This document shows, one piece after another, positions 63,854 to 64,000 of a DNA stretch of 64,000 bases. Within the stretch, counting starts at the first letter, position 1. Each line of letters opens with the position of its first letter. The stretch comes from UBA2357 sp041916775. Its GTDB lineage: Bacteria > Pseudomonadota > Gammaproteobacteria > Burkholderiales > Rhodocyclaceae. The DNA is taken from assembly GCA_041916775.1 (NCBI GenBank), contig JAYRYZ010000008.1:1-64000 (forward strand), given 5' to 3'. The translations under genes were made by a program, and so were the position numbers. Under the pieces are notes generated by a model. The model saw only the letters and a program-made list of their open reading frames with translations, had not been told where the DNA came from and did not search any database.

Positions 63854-63933
63854 GCAATGGTGCATTCCGCGTAAGGCAACGGATAGGCAACGGCCATACC
63901 GACGACAGCAAACTTCGTCTGGCATCCAAGCAC

Positions 63934-63957
63934 GAAGCCGGCCTCGCGGCCGGCTTC
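63934..63957. terminator. Perfect hairpin after the ankyrin gene
   Basis: A 10-bp perfect stem (63934-63943 and 63948-63957) with a TCGC loop. No T run on either strand. It may end both the plus-strand ankyrin unit and a converging minus-strand gene. Confidence 0.55.
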
Positions 63958-64000
63958 ATGTGTCCTTCCGGCCGAAGCTCGGCCGCTTGTCGATCAGCCG
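63956..64000 (-). CDS. Possible C-terminal end of a minus-strand gene
   Basis: The last 45 bases read on the minus strand as RLIDKRPSFGRKDT followed by a TGA that overlaps the hairpin. Too short to identify; it is only a candidate 3' end of a gene that continues past the window. Confidence 0.3.
   Translation of the reverse strand, partial: RLIDKRPSFGRKDT

Overview
The window is high-GC chromosomal DNA of a betaproteobacterium, most likely Rhodocyclales of the Thauera/Azoarcus/Aromatoleum/Zoogloea type. This rests on gene content: efp next to earP with an Arg-32 EF-P, a PEP-CTERM protein, a glutarate/glutaryl-CoA cluster, a TRAP carboxylate uptake operon, and the STPK-PP2C-rph-rdgB-hemW row opposite yicC. 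Nearly all of it is coding. There is no rRNA, CRISPR array, prophage or complete IS element.

Left part (1-12 kb). The left edge holds the 5' end of a group II intron inserted just behind the terminator of a tRNA-Gly(CCC) gene, a class C-like target. Then come thiS-thiG, trmB, a hybrid histidine kinase overlapping trmB, sppA, a DUF1127 gene divergent from a LysR regulator, and the minus-strand operon Ser/Thr kinase - PP2C phosphatase - RNase PH - dITPase - HemW.

Middle (12-43 kb). yicC is followed by an NDP-forming acyl-CoA synthetase plus enoyl-CoA hydratase pair, a YaiI protein, a second hybrid kinase, a nitronate monooxygenase, a DUF4010 membrane protein overlapping an Ogt-type alkyltransferase, and a converging HTH-MGMT fusion. 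Next are an FAH-family enzyme, the K+ transporter kup, a DUF3592 protein, tRNA-Leu(GAG), an SMR exporter, an acetyltransferase and a 1136-residue hybrid kinase. A coupled EamA/GTPase/GTPase operon follows, then a fourth hybrid kinase behind a periplasmic SUOX-fold protein that lacks the Mo-ligand cysteine. The section closes with efp-earP, a pseudouridine synthase, an SRPBCC protein, rdgC and an M48 lipoprotein. DnaA-box-like sequences cluster at 39.9-41.2 kb.

Right part (43-64 kb). A catabolic operon (TRAP dctPQM, DHDPS-family lyase, aldehyde dehydrogenase, FAD amine/amino-acid oxidase, LysR) is followed by a decayed fragment duplicating part of its own lyase gene. Two different toxin-antitoxin modules sit directly after it. 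Then come glutaryl-CoA dehydrogenase and a class III CoA-transferase with a divergent LysR, and a 748-residue EF-hand membrane protein ending in a 13-bp minisatellite. A PEP-CTERM protein is divergent from a LuxR regulator around a 16-bp palindrome. The end holds a small membrane protein, a LuxR-HTH relic, and an unrecognised gene coupled to an ankyrin-repeat gene.

Themes: four hybrid kinases without an adjacent response regulator; acyl-CoA and carboxylate metabolism with local LysR control; and several translationally coupled pairs. Start sites were chosen by eye from ribosome-binding sites and family lengths; no database search was run.
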